A stretch of DNA of 64,000 nucleotides from Gluconacetobacter diazotrophicus PA1 5 (GCF_000067045.1 NC_010125.1:88001-152000), one strand, 5' to 3'. Shown: positions 9,178-17,013, counted from the stretch's first letter. The notes: generated from the letters alone by a model not told the origin. A program made the numbers and translations.

Positions 9178-9711
9178 ATGAAGATCGGTGACCTCGCGAA
9201 ACAGACCGGCCTCGCGCCCTCACGCATTCGCTTTTACGAAAGCATCGGCCTGCTGACGGCCGTGGAGCGCAAGGCCAATGGCTACCGGACCTATCCGCCG
9301 GATGCGGCCGTTATTCTCGGCCTGATCGCCACCGCCCAGAAAGCGGGGTTCACGCTGGACGAGATTCGCGTCCTGCTGCCAAGCGACCTGAAGGATTGGG
9401 ATCATGACGCGCTGATCGGTGCGCTGACGCGCAAGGTCGCCGATATCGAGGCGCTGGAAGGCCGCCTCGCCCAGAACAAGGCGCAGTTGCGTCACGTCAT
9501 CGAAAGCATCGAGACGCGACCAGCGGATCTGGACTGTGCCGACAACGCACGTCGCGTGCTGACGCATATCCTGAATGGCGATGAGGAGACGGCGGACGCC
9601 CGCACAGGGAGCGCTCCCCGGTCCAGGCCAATGGCTTCCCGCGAGCCCTCTGGTGCGGCGCGGGCCAGACGCGCCGGTGCTGACACGTCGCCGGTTTCAG
9701 AGCAGGTCTGA
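9178..9711 (+). CDS. MerR family transcriptional regulator (177 aa)
   Basis: The N-terminal winged HTH MKIGDLAKQTGLAPSRIRFY, GLL, RKANGYRTY and a coiled-coil dimerisation helix (about residues 75-105) are classic MerR. It has a single cysteine (in DLDCADN), so it is not a four-Cys SoxR. Start 9178 is preceded by GGGAGACGGAGC. It is divergent from the Old Yellow Enzyme gene across a dyad operator, and its 3' end overlaps the DJ-1 gene by 15 bases tail to tail. It probably senses an electrophile or oxidant and activates the stress cargo. Confidence 0.88.
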   Translation: MKIGDLAKQTGLAPSRIRFYESIGLLTAVERKANGYRTYPPDAAVILGLIATAQKAGFTLDEIRVLLPSDLKDWDHDALIGALTRKVADIEALEGRLAQNKAQLRHVIESIETRPADLDCADNARRVLTHILNGDEETADARTGSAPRSRPMASREPSGAARARRAGADTSPVSEQV

Positions 9712-10380
9712 AATCCTGCGTGCCGTGGCCTTGGCCGAGGCGGGATTCTGCCCGGTGATCAGGCGACCATCCGCGACGACGTGGGGCACGAAGGGCAGGA
9801 ATGCTTTATCGTAGTGCGCGCCGCGGGCTTTCATCTGCGCTTCAGCATTATAGGGCATCTCTTTTGCCACCCCGGCCAGGATTTCCTCTGTCCATGAGAA
9901 ACCGGTGATCTTCCTGCCGGCGACCAGCAGGCTGCCATTGGAAAGCCGCGTGTTCAGCAGCCCACAATAGCCGTGGCAGACGGCGGAGACGATGCCGCCC
10001 CGCTCCCAAAGATTACGCGTGATGGCCTGAATCCCCGCGCTATGGGGAAAGTCCCACATGACGCCGTGGCCACCCGTGAAATAGATGGCATCGAATGTCT
10101 CCGGGTCGATGTCGTCCGGCCGCGCGGTCGTGGACAGCAGTGCCATCCTCGCCGGGTCGTTCAGCCACCCCCTGGCTGAGGCATCCAGCAATGGCCATTT
10201 CAGGGCACGGGGTTCCAGCGGTGCGCGGCCACCCCTTGGGCTGACGAGGCTCTGCTCGAATCTTCGGGCCGCGAATACATCCCAGGCATGGGAAAGCTCC
10301 GAGAGCCACAGACCGGTCGCGTGGGAGGGGTCATCGTAGTGGGCGACATTGGTGACAACGTGAAGAATGTGCTTCGACAT
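9697..10380 (-). CDS. DJ-1/PfpI family protein (Hsp31-like, 227 aa)
   Basis: Type 1 glutamine amidotransferase-like fold: YFTGGHGVMWDF and SAVCHGYCG give the nucleophile elbow with Cys135-His136. Relatives act as chaperones, glyoxalases or deglycases. The start at 10380 (MSKHILHVV) excludes an upstream extension. It has its own leftward promoter with a MerR-style long spacer, which fits co-control with the neighbouring MerR regulon. Which of the family's activities it has cannot be read from sequence. Confidence 0.85.
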   Translation of the reverse strand: MSKHILHVVTNVAHYDDPSHATGLWLSELSHAWDVFAARRFEQSLVSPRGGRAPLEPRALKWPLLDASARGWLNDPARMALLSTTARPDDIDPETFDAIYFTGGHGVMWDFPHSAGIQAITRNLWERGGIVSAVCHGYCGLLNTRLSNGSLLVAGRKITGFSWTEEILAGVAKEMPYNAEAQMKARGAHYDKAFLPFVPHVVADGRLITGQNPASAKATARRISDLL

Positions 10381-10407
10381 GACAGTACCTCGTGATGCGC
10401 CGCGCCA

Positions 10408-10438
10408 TCTGTAACGTTCAACCATGCTTGAGGGTCAA
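10408..10438 (-). promoter_or_regulatory. MerR/SoxR-style promoter of the DJ-1 gene
   Basis: On the minus strand, TTGACC is followed by a 19-base spacer and TACAGA. The spacer holds the dyad CCTCAAG...TTGAACG, whose left half equals the SoxR-box half-site CCTCAAG. A 19-20 base spacer carrying a dyad is diagnostic of MerR-family promoters. Confidence 0.5.
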
Positions 10439-10538
10439 GAGATCACTTTGATGACATGCGGTTTTTGCAGTCATTCAATCCGAAAGACGACATTCTGCTT
10501 TCCCCTCCCATTGCTGTCGTGATTTCGGGTAAGTGAAG

Positions 10539-10553
10539 GGAACACCGTGTTCC
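10539..10553. promoter_or_regulatory. 15-bp palindrome GGAACACCGTGTTCC upstream of the DUF932 gene
   Basis: Perfect 7-1-7 dyad about 120 bases upstream of the DUF932 ATG. It has the same geometry as the CGACTAT palindromes but different bases, so it is a candidate operator for a different regulator. A small hairpin TGCCGA-ATAA-TCGGCA follows at about 10640, between it and the start. Confidence 0.4.
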
Positions 10554-10672
10554 GAGATGAGGGGCTGGGTATTTCTGGGGTTGGATGGGATCCCGCGTGG
10601 GAAGTGGTGATCAGAGGAAGAGGGCGGCTTCGCCTTTGGTGCCGAATAATCGGCATTAGAGGAGAGTTTTCC

Positions 10673-11875
10673 ATGACCACGACCACCATCCTGCCCCCTG
10701 CGTCCCGTGGTGCTGCGTCCGGCGGCTTTAAGATCGATCCTTCGCGTGGCGGCAGCAGCGCCCGCGTCTCGTCCGAATGGTTCTCGCGTCCTGATGACGA
10801 ACGCTATCTGTCGCTGTCCGATCTGCATACGGCCACGCTTGCCCGTGCCGAGCGCGCCACCGCCCGCACCGTCGAGAGTCGTGGTATCCGCGTTGAAGCA
10901 TCTCGCGACAACGCCGAGCGTCTGACCCTGACTGTGCCGGGACAGAATGAGCCGATCGCCCCCACACACTGGTCGTTCGGCCAGATGTGCAGCCTTGTCG
11001 GCGCGCCATCGTCGTACCTGCGCAACCTTCCAGCGCCACTGGCAGCGATCAACCTGCAGCATGGCCTGCTGTCGCACCGCGCCGAACTGATCAAAACACT
11101 GGAAACCGAGGATGGGCGCGTGGAACTGCGCGCCGTGACCGGTCCCGATTATGGCCGCATCTGGGACCATGAACTGGTGGGCGCGGTGCGCAAGATCGCG
11201 GGGGATGGCACAGGCGATACAAACTGGAAGGTGCCCGGCGTCATCGACTGGGCGACCATGACCCATAATCCGTATGTCGACATCACCAGGGAAACCACGA
11301 CGCTCTACGCATCGGATCGCGATGTGTTCCTGTTCCTCGTGGACGATACGCATCCGATCGAGGCGGGACGCCTGCCCAATGGCGACCCCGATCTTTATTT
11401 CCGGGGTTTCTATGCCTGGAATTCAGAAGTCGGCAGCAAGAGCCTCGGCATTGCGTCATTCTATCTACGCGGAGTGTGCCAAAATAGAATGCTCTGGGGC
11501 GTAGAAAATTTCGAACAGATCACGATCCGGCATAGCAAGTTCGCAGCCTCGCGTTTCGTGCATCAGGCGACGCCCGCGCTGCGGAATTTCGCCACGGCCA
11601 GCCCGGCGTCATTCGTCTCCGGCATTCAGGCCTCGCGCAAGGCGCTGGTCGCAAAAACCGATGAAGATCGGGAAAGTTTCCTGCGTCGTCGCGGGTTCTC
11701 CAAACCGGAAACCGCGAAGATCATCGAAACGGTTTTGCATGAGGAAGGGCGCAAGCCCGAGAGCGTGTTCGATTTCGTGCAGGGGATAACGGCGCTGGCG
11801 CGGACGAAGACCAATCAGGACACACGGCTGGATCTGGAAGAGAAGGCCCGCAGGTTGATGGAACGGGCTTCCTGA
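10673..11875 (+). CDS. DUF932 family protein (400 aa)
   Basis: The body contains WSFGQMCSLVGAPSSYLR, a long central region, and NRMLWGVENFEQITIRHSK, as in DUF932 proteins found on plasmids, phages and ICEs. The biochemical role is not established; relatives occur in the leading region of conjugative plasmids (YubP-like). The start is set by GAGGAGAG just before ATG 10673. It is followed by a good terminator, so it is a single-gene unit. No membrane segments. Confidence 0.85.
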   Translation: MTTTTILPPASRGAASGGFKIDPSRGGSSARVSSEWFSRPDDERYLSLSDLHTATLARAERATARTVESRGIRVEASRDNAERLTLTVPGQNEPIAPTHWSFGQMCSLVGAPSSYLRNLPAPLAAINLQHGLLSHRAELIKTLETEDGRVELRAVTGPDYGRIWDHELVGAVRKIAGDGTGDTNWKVPGVIDWATMTHNPYVDITRETTTLYASDRDVFLFLVDDTHPIEAGRLPNGDPDLYFRGFYAWNSEVGSKSLGIASFYLRGVCQNRMLWGVENFEQITIRHSKFAASRFVHQATPALRNFATASPASFVSGIQASRKALVAKTDEDRESFLRRRGFSKPETAKIIETVLHEEGRKPESVFDFVQGITALARTKTNQDTRLDLEEKARRLMERAS

Positions 11876-11913
11876 AAGCCGCTTCTCCGTCTTTCCGTCA
11901 ATACGCCTTTACG

Positions 11914-11939
11914 AGCCCGGCCGCTGCGCCGGGCTTTTT
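11914..11939 (+). terminator. Terminator after the DUF932 gene
   Basis: AGCCCGGC (11914-11921) pairs perfectly with GCCGGGCT (11928-11935) and is followed by five T. It lies 20 bases before the next ATG. Confidence 0.8.
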
Positions 11940-11958
11940 CGTTTCGGGAGTTTGTCCG

Positions 11959-12387
11959 ATGGCTGATTTCGTCACGCATTTTTCCTGCGTTCTCGACGTG
12001 GGTACGGTGGACAATGCCGCAAAGGCGCTCGATCTCTACAACGCGTTCATGGATGAACTGGCGGCGGAAGATCCGCCCTCTGACGGGTTCCGGCTTTCCG
12101 TAGAACCGGAATATGGTGGCACCAAGCTCTGGATGCGCGATGACGTGACCGGTGATCCGCAGCAGGTCGTGGAATTCGTGCTACGCTGCACACGGACATT
12201 CCGGCTGCGGGGTCGATGGGGGTTCCAGTGGGCCAATACGGCCTCACGTCCCAGGATCGGTGCCTTCAGCGGTGGCGCGCATCTGCTTGACCTTGGCAGG
12301 CGCAAGACGATTTCATGGATGACCACCGATCGCTGGCTGGCGATTGCCCTCGATGGCGGCGATCCCGAGAGTGGAGGGAAGGGGTGA
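11959..12387 (+). CDS. Hypothetical backbone protein (142 aa)
   Basis: Soluble protein starting MADFVTHFSCVLDVG, with WMRDDVTGDPQQVVEFVLRC and a Trp/Arg-rich stretch (RLRGRWGFQWANT). No domain is recognised. It directly follows the DUF932 terminator and overlaps the Toprim gene by one base, so it is likely to be co-transcribed and translationally coupled with it. Proteins of this type sit in this position in related backbones as far as I recall; the function is unknown. Confidence 0.7.
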   Translation: MADFVTHFSCVLDVGTVDNAAKALDLYNAFMDELAAEDPPSDGFRLSVEPEYGGTKLWMRDDVTGDPQQVVEFVLRCTRTFRLRGRWGFQWANTASRPRIGAFSGGAHLLDLGRRKTISWMTTDRWLAIALDGGDPESGGKG

Positions 12388-13433
12388 TGGTCGGGCATGA
12401 TGCAGGCGATCTCGCCCGTCGTCTGGCGGAGAACGCAGAGGCGGTGTGCCAGCGGTATCTGTCCGCCGGTCGCCGTCACGGCAATTACTGGCTGGTCGGC
12501 GACGTGCGGAATACGCCGGGGCGGTCGCTGTTTGTCCGGCTGCACGACACCGCCAACGGCAGGGCCGGAAAATGGACCGACGCACAGTCGGGCGAGCATG
12601 GCGACCTGCTCGACGTGATCCGTGAAAGCCTCGGCCTGGTGGATTTCCGCGACGTGGCCGATGAGGCGCGAGCGTTCCTCAGCCTGCCACGTCCCGACCC
12701 GGCATCGTCGTCACAGGATCGTCCGGTCCGTGAACGTGGCTCCGCCAGTTCTTCCGAGGCCGCGCGTCGGCTCTGGGCCATGTCCGGGCCGATCACGGGC
12801 ACGCCCGTAGAAACGTATCTTCGCAGACGCGACATGACGCTTTTGCACGGAGCCGGAGCGCTGCGCTTCCATCCGCACTGCTTTTACCGCCCGGACGAGG
12901 ACAGTCCGACCGAGACCTGGCCCGCGATGATCGCCGCCGTCACCGACCTCGATGGCACTCTGACCGGCGTGCATCGCACCTGGCTGGCGGCGGACGGGCG
13001 TGGCAAGGCGCCGGTCGATCACCCACGCCGCGCGTTGGGTGGGCTGCTCGGTCACGCCGTGCGCTTCGGGGTGGCAGCCGACGTGCTGGCCGCCGGCGAG
13101 GGGATCGAGACGGTGTTGTCGCTGCGCCAAATTCTGCCCGATCTGCCGCTGGCCGCCTGCCTGTCCTCGGCACATCTCGCCGCCATGATCTTTCCGCCGC
13201 TGCTACGCCGGCTCTACGTCCTGCGCGATGACGACCCGGCCGGGGACCAGGCGCTGGCGACGCTGCAGGCCCGCGCGGATGATGCCGGGATCGAGCTGAT
13301 CGGCCTGTCGCCCCGGCTGGGCGATTTCAACGATGATCTCCGTGCCCTCGGACGCGGGGCGCTGCGGGCGATCCTGCATCCCCAACTCGCGCCAGCGGAC
13401 GTAGCCCGCTTTCTGGAGGCCGCCGGCACCTGA
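12387..13433 (+). CDS. Toprim-domain primase-like protein (348 aa)
   Basis: The C-terminal half is a Toprim domain: AAGEGIETVLSL carries the catalytic Glu (near residue 236) and YVLRDDDPAG the DxD metal ligands (near 280). The N-terminal part (residues 30-120) resembles the DNA-binding region of plasmid primase-like proteins but lacks an obvious zinc ribbon. It probably synthesises primers or handles single strands during element transfer or replication. The start ATG overlaps the previous stop (TGATG). It is about 350 residues, as in other plasmid-borne Toprim proteins. Confidence 0.85.
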   Translation: MVGHDAGDLARRLAENAEAVCQRYLSAGRRHGNYWLVGDVRNTPGRSLFVRLHDTANGRAGKWTDAQSGEHGDLLDVIRESLGLVDFRDVADEARAFLSLPRPDPASSSQDRPVRERGSASSSEAARRLWAMSGPITGTPVETYLRRRDMTLLHGAGALRFHPHCFYRPDEDSPTETWPAMIAAVTDLDGTLTGVHRTWLAADGRGKAPVDHPRRALGGLLGHAVRFGVAADVLAAGEGIETVLSLRQILPDLPLAACLSSAHLAAMIFPPLLRRLYVLRDDDPAGDQALATLQARADDAGIELIGLSPRLGDFNDDLRALGRGALRAILHPQLAPADVARFLEAAGT

Positions 13434-13543
13434 GCGGGCCGGAAAGAGGGGCGGGCGGTTTCCTTCTTCTTTCGGTGGGTCTGTTCGGCCTCCCGTCCGG
13501 CAGGTCCGCGCCTCGGCCTTTCTGGAGGGGAGCGGGCGTCAGC

Positions 13544-13683
13544 CGGGCCGGGCCTTCAATGGCGGGGCCGGCTATTTTCCGTCGCGCCCCTTGGGGGGCG
13601 CTTTACATCGCGAAGCAAAATAGCCGACCCCCTGCCATCCTCCGCTGCGCTGCGGCCGCGCGCGAGCGCGCGGTTCCGGCCCG
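13544..13683 (+). repeat. Structured hairpin module A
   Basis: Nested inverted repeats: outer CGGGCCGG (13544-13551) with CCGGCCCG (13676-13683); middle CGGCTATTTT (13569-13578) with AAAATAGCCG (13617-13626), extended by GGGG/CCCC; and an inner GCGCCCC-TTGG-GGGGCGC (13584-13601). It is followed on the right arm by TCCTCCGCTGCGCT, shared almost exactly with module B. It lies about 70-210 bases upstream of the DUF2493 gene, in the 322-base gap 13434-13755, which shows no other feature. Confidence 0.65.
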
Positions 13684-13755
13684 TCCCTGGTCTGCCGCTA
13701 TCCGCCCCCGGAAAGGCCGCGAAGGGCGCGGCCGGAGACCTGGGAGGGCAAAAAC

Positions 13756-14682
13756 ATGACCCGCACCGACGATTTCGAACCGCCGCACGCCGCTTCCTCC
13801 ACCGCCCATGTGCTGGCTGAACTCCAGATGTATGGCTACCGTCCCTTCGAGGACGAGCCGGACCCGAGGCCGCTGCCTGAAGCTCCGCGCATCGGGGGTG
13901 CGGTCGCCGACATCTTCGACGCCATCGCCGCGACCCTGACCGACACCCGGCTGGAACCCGACCTTGAAGCGCTGCTCTGGTCCACCGTCAATGTCTTCCA
14001 TCGCATGGTCGGCCAGGTCGAGCGTGAGCTTGACCGCAACGAGGCGGCGCAGAAACGCAGCCAGCAGGAACAGGATGGCAGCGAGATCCGCTCGGTGGAA
14101 CTGGAGCGGCTGATCGCCGAAGGGCTGACCCTGATCGAGCGCCGCAACGCCTACGAGATCTTCCGCGACGAGGCGCAGGAGCAGTTCGAACGTCTGACCC
14201 TGAGCGCATGGCGACCGAAGACCGGCTCGCTGCTCTCACGCCGGACCATGACGGCTTCCATGATCGATAGCCGTGACTTCCTCAATGCCCGACGTCGCGC
14301 CGAGGGCGAATTGCTGGTCCCGCCCGGCCCCAAGGTCGTCGTCACTGGCGGTCTCGACTTCGACGACCATATCCTGATCTGGGACCGGCTGGACAAGGTG
14401 CGCGCCAAGCATCCCGACATGGTGCTGCTGCACGGTGGCTCGCCCAAAGGCGCCGAATTCATCGCCTCTCGCTGGGCCGATCACCGCGAGATCGTGCAGA
14501 TCGCCTTCAAGCCGGACTGGACGAAGCATGCCAAGGCAGCGCCTTTCCGCCGCAACGATGCGCTGCTCGACACCATGCCGATCGGCGTCATCGTCTTTCC
14601 CGGCACGGGCATCCAGGAGAACCTGGCCGATAAGGCGAAGCGCCTCGGTATCCCGGTCCTGCGGTTCGGCGGCGGCGCGTAA
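13756..14682 (+). CDS. DUF2493 (SLOG-related) protein (308 aa)
   Basis: The C-terminal 120 residues form the DUF2493/YspA domain: VVVTGGLDFDDH starts the Rossmann-like nucleotide-binding core, followed by LLHGGSPKGAEFIASRW and VIVFPGTGIQENL. SLOG-fold proteins bind nucleotide-derived ligands and are often linked to stress or defence signalling; no direct role is known for this family. The N-terminal 180 residues are helical with a charged coiled coil (ERELDRNEAAQKRSQQEQD). Start ATG 13756 has GGGAGGGC upstream. The gene is preceded by hairpin module A. Confidence 0.85.
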   Translation: MTRTDDFEPPHAASSTAHVLAELQMYGYRPFEDEPDPRPLPEAPRIGGAVADIFDAIAATLTDTRLEPDLEALLWSTVNVFHRMVGQVERELDRNEAAQKRSQQEQDGSEIRSVELERLIAEGLTLIERRNAYEIFRDEAQEQFERLTLSAWRPKTGSLLSRRTMTASMIDSRDFLNARRRAEGELLVPPGPKVVVTGGLDFDDHILIWDRLDKVRAKHPDMVLLHGGSPKGAEFIASRWADHREIVQIAFKPDWTKHAKAAPFRRNDALLDTMPIGVIVFPGTGIQENLADKAKRLGIPVLRFGGGA

Positions 14683-14691
14683 GCGCCGTTT

Positions 14692-14901
14692 TCAGTCCGG
14701 ATCGCCCGTGACCGCGATCCGCGCGGAACGGGCATAAAAGGCCAGTTCGATATCGCCGGGCACCAGAAGATCGAGCAGGCCCTTCATGTCCTGCATGTCC
14801 GAATAGGACTGAAACGGCCGTGGTTGCCGCTCGATCGCCAGCACTGCAATGGCGAGCGCCTTTTTAGCCAGATGCAGTTCGCGCCCCGTGATTTCCGCCA
14901 T
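14692..14901 (-). CDS. Small hypothetical protein (69 aa), convergent with DUF2493
   Basis: Starts MAEITGRELHLAKKALAIAV with a strong GGGAGAAG ribosome site, and ends nine bases from the DUF2493 stop. It is helical, with a basic N-terminus. No family recognised. It is the only leftward gene in this stretch of the backbone, so it may be expressed separately. Confidence 0.6.
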   Translation of the reverse strand: MAEITGRELHLAKKALAIAVLAIERQPRPFQSYSDMQDMKGLLDLLVPGDIELAFYARSARIAVTGDPD

Positions 14902-15065
14902 GACGTCTTCTCCCTGAGAGACGATAACGATGCACCTCCGCGTGCCGGACGCCAGTATGATTCTCGTTCCGTCGACAGACCATTTTCGCTATGATGAGGG
15001 TCGCGCCGTGGTGGTGGTGGCAGGCGCGACCGTCAGATCATGTCATCTCTACGGGAGCCGCCACC

Positions 15066-15506
15066 ATGGTAATCTTCGCACCGTTCCTGATCGTCACCGG
15101 CATCGGATTTTTCTGCTGGCTCATCTTCACGCTCGCGGTCTTCGCCTTGCCGTTTGCCGGTGGGCTGTATGCCGGGCTCTGGGCGTTCCATACCGGCGCC
15201 GGAGTGATCGGCGCCCTGATCGTCGGCGTCATGGCGGGTATTGCGACTTTCACGCTCGGCCAGATCGCACTTGCCTGCGCGCCGTGGATCTGGCTGAGAG
15301 GACTGATCGTCCTGCTCTATACGGTGCCCGCCGTCATTGCCGGCTATAGCGCCACCCATGGCCTCGCCCAGATGATGATGCCCTCCGCCATCTGGCAGTC
15401 CTTCTTTTCGGTCATTGGCGCCATCGCGGTCGGCATCACCGCGGTCGTCCGCTTTACCGGCATGCCCCCGCCCGAACCGACCGGCGGAAGCATCGCGCGG
15501 GTCTGA
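15066..15506 (+). CDS. Small multi-spanning membrane protein (146 aa)
   Basis: Four or so hydrophobic segments: APFLIVTGIGFFCWLIF, then LAVFALPFAGGLYAGLW, GALIVGVMAGIATFTLG, and two more near the C-terminus (LIVLLYTVPAVIAG, FFSVIGAIAVGI). ATG 15066 has GGGAG upstream; the longer frame starts in a Trp run without a ribosome site. The family is not recognised. An inner-membrane role in the element (entry exclusion or envelope) is possible but unsupported. Confidence 0.7.
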   Translation: MVIFAPFLIVTGIGFFCWLIFTLAVFALPFAGGLYAGLWAFHTGAGVIGALIVGVMAGIATFTLGQIALACAPWIWLRGLIVLLYTVPAVIAGYSATHGLAQMMMPSAIWQSFFSVIGAIAVGITAVVRFTGMPPPEPTGGSIARV

Positions 15507-15890
15507 CGGCCTGCACGGTAGCCGGTGGGCAGGCCTGGATCAGGCATTTCGTGGAGACGCGCATCCTGTCGTCATGAGAAAGGCGGGGTGTGGCGATAAA
15601 GCCTGGCGCAACGTGCATCCGCCCCTGATGGTCCCTCTCGCGGGGCTGTCGGCTCCGGACCGTCTTCCTGTTCTGCGCGCGTTGACAGAAACAGTGGCCG
15701 ACGCGGTGTGCCCGCGGGGCACCCGCCCACGAGAACGGGTCATGGTCACGGCCGGAACGGCCTGGTGACGATGCCTGGCTTCTTCTCTGCCGGATCCTGC
15801 ACGCCGAGGGGGCATCATGTCCTCCGTGATGTGCGCTCTGTCGGGTCGCGCACGCATACGGCCTCTGAAAATGGCTGATCTAGCCGGAGG
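15507..15890. other. Intergenic stretch before module B
   Basis: No firm gene. A 64-codon frame at 15574-15768 (MRKAGCGDKAWRNVHPPLMV) has no ribosome site or recognisable family, so I do not call it. GAGGGCGGCTTCGCCT near 15887 recurs upstream of the DUF932 gene (about 10620). Confidence 0.5.
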
Positions 15891-15898
15891 GCGGCTTC

Positions 15899-16065
15899 GC
15901 CTCGATCGGCTATGGCGCAACAGCGGGCCATAATTTTCTTCCCCTGCCGGCTGCGCCGTCATTCCGCGCGCACCAAGAAAATTCCGTCCCGCCGTCCTCC
16001 GCTGCGCTTCGGTCCCTGCGGGATGCACCGCCGCTCGCCTCCGTCTGTCCGATCGCCATCGAGGC
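15899..16065 (+). repeat. Structured hairpin module B
   Basis: Same architecture as module A: outer GCCTCGAT (15899-15906) with ATCGAGGC (16058-16065), then GCGGG/CCCGC (15923-15927, 15988-15992), then AATTTTCTT (15932-15940) with AAGAAAATT (15975-15983), and a GC-rich interior. The sequence GTCCTCCGCTGCGCTTCGG following the inner stem matches module A at nearly every base. It ends 43 bases before the DUF736 ATG. Confidence 0.65.
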
Positions 16066-16108
16066 CGCAATGGTGCGGGCTCGATAACAGAGATCACGGA
16101 GCAGTATC

Positions 16109-16435
16109 ATGGCCACCATCGGCACCTTCAGGAAGACCGGCAACGAATATGTCGGCGAAATCGTCACCCTCTCGGTTCAGGTCCGCAATGTCCGTATCGT
16201 TCCCGACACCGGACGCCAGAGCGAGAACGCCCCCAGCCACAGGGTGTTCGTCAACAGGGCCGAGATCGGGGCGGCCTGGTCCAAGCAGTCCAACGAGGGA
16301 CGCAGCTATCTGGGCCTCAAGCTGGATGATCCGAGCTTCAACGCCCCGATCTTCGCCAATCTCTTCAACGACGAGGACGGCGAGACCTACAGCCTGATCT
16401 GGTCCCGCCCCAACGGTCGCCGCAACGGCGACTGA
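16109..16435 (+). CDS. DUF736 family protein (108 aa)
   Basis: MATIGTFRKTGNEYVGEI and YLGLKLDDPSFNAPIFANLF are signature stretches of DUF736, a small family seen almost only on alphaproteobacterial plasmids and ICEs. Start set by GGAG before ATG 16109. A second DUF736 gene lies at 29570 in the replication/transfer operon. The function is unknown; its abundance in transfer regions suggests a single-strand or DNA-associated role, which is inference. Confidence 0.9.
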   Translation: MATIGTFRKTGNEYVGEIVTLSVQVRNVRIVPDTGRQSENAPSHRVFVNRAEIGAAWSKQSNEGRSYLGLKLDDPSFNAPIFANLFNDEDGETYSLIWSRPNGRRNGD

Positions 16436-16448
16436 AGTGCCAGCGATC

Positions 16449-16473
16449 CCCCGCCCGGCCGGTCCGGGCGGGG
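16449..16473 (+). terminator. GC-rich hairpin after DUF736
   Basis: CCCCGCCCGG and CCGGGCGGGG form a perfect 10-bp stem with a 5-base loop 13 bases after the stop. Only a short CCTTCG follows, so termination is plausible but not textbook. Confidence 0.5.
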
Positions 16474-16590
16474 CCTTCGCATGACCGATCGGGAACTGGC
16501 GGGCGGGCCCGCAACGGTTGCGCCGTGCCCGATCCGCCGGTGTGCGGGCAAGAAACGGGAATAGGGCTTCCCTCAGTCTTCCCATTGTAC

Positions 16591-16736
16591 CATGCCCGGC
16601 GTGAACCGCCTCAAGGACGCGCGGTCCCCCCAATTTTGCCCGGCGCCCCTGCGGGCACACCAGACAAAATCGGCTCCCCCGCGCGCCGCTGGCGCGGTCG
16701 CCGGCGGCGATCCCTGACCCGGTTCACGCGTGCATG
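16591..16736 (+). repeat. Structured hairpin module C
   Basis: Outer CATGC/GCATG (16591-16595, 16732-16736) and a perfect 10-bp GCGTGAACCG (16599-16608) with CGGTTCACGC (16720-16729) enclose ATTTTG (16633-16638) with CAAAAT (16665-16670) and GC-rich inner hairpins. This repeats the layout of modules A and B with a diverged sequence. It ends about 40 bases upstream of the 50-aa gene. Confidence 0.65.
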
Positions 16737-16776
16737 AGGCAACGGCCTGTCTTCGAGAAACGAAAGGAGCAGGACG

Positions 16777-16929
16777 ATGACCACGCTACACGACCAGATC
16801 CAGATGCTGCGCGCCGAACTCACCAGCTACGCACTCAGCCGCCGCGAGCGGGCACAGATCGAGCGCGAACTGAAGCAGGCATGCGCGCAATTCGCGGCGG
16901 ACCGCTACGATGAGACACCCCCCGCATAG
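16777..16929 (+). CDS. Small protein (50 aa)
   Basis: MTTLHDQIQMLRAELTSYAL is followed by a charged helix (RRERAQIERELKQ) to a TAG at 16927. A strong AAAGGAG ribosome site precedes ATG 16777, and a terminator begins inside its last codons. Probably a short coiled-coil protein. No family is known to me. It lies between hairpin module C and the XRE promoter. Confidence 0.7.
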   Translation: MTTLHDQIQMLRAELTSYALSRRERAQIERELKQACAQFAADRYDETPPA

Positions 16930-16943
16930 AACGGGGGGCTTTT
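16918..16943 (+). terminator. Terminator overlapping the stop of the 50-aa gene
   Basis: CCCCCCG (16918-16924) pairs with CGGGGGG (16932-16938), followed by CTTTT. The TAG stop is in the loop, so translation and termination are tightly linked. Confidence 0.7.
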
Positions 16944-17013
16944 CGTATGGTCGCCCGTACCTTCGGACATCCAGACGCCGGTTCCACTTGGCCATCATCC
17001 TGAAAGAACGATG

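Noticed and set aside
12387-13433. Naming the Toprim protein DnaG or TraC primase
   Set aside because: Toprim residues are visible, but there is no clear zinc ribbon or polymerase core to justify a specific name.
13475-13759. 94-codon frame before the DUF2493 gene
   Set aside because: It runs through hairpin module A and has no ribosome site; the stretch is better explained as structured non-coding DNA.
15540-16097. 185-codon minus-strand Arg-rich frame
   Set aside because: Low-complexity shadow across module B, with no support on either end.
13564-16727. The repeated hairpins as a CRISPR array
   Set aside because: Only three copies, spaced over 3 kb, with diverged sequence and no regular spacers.
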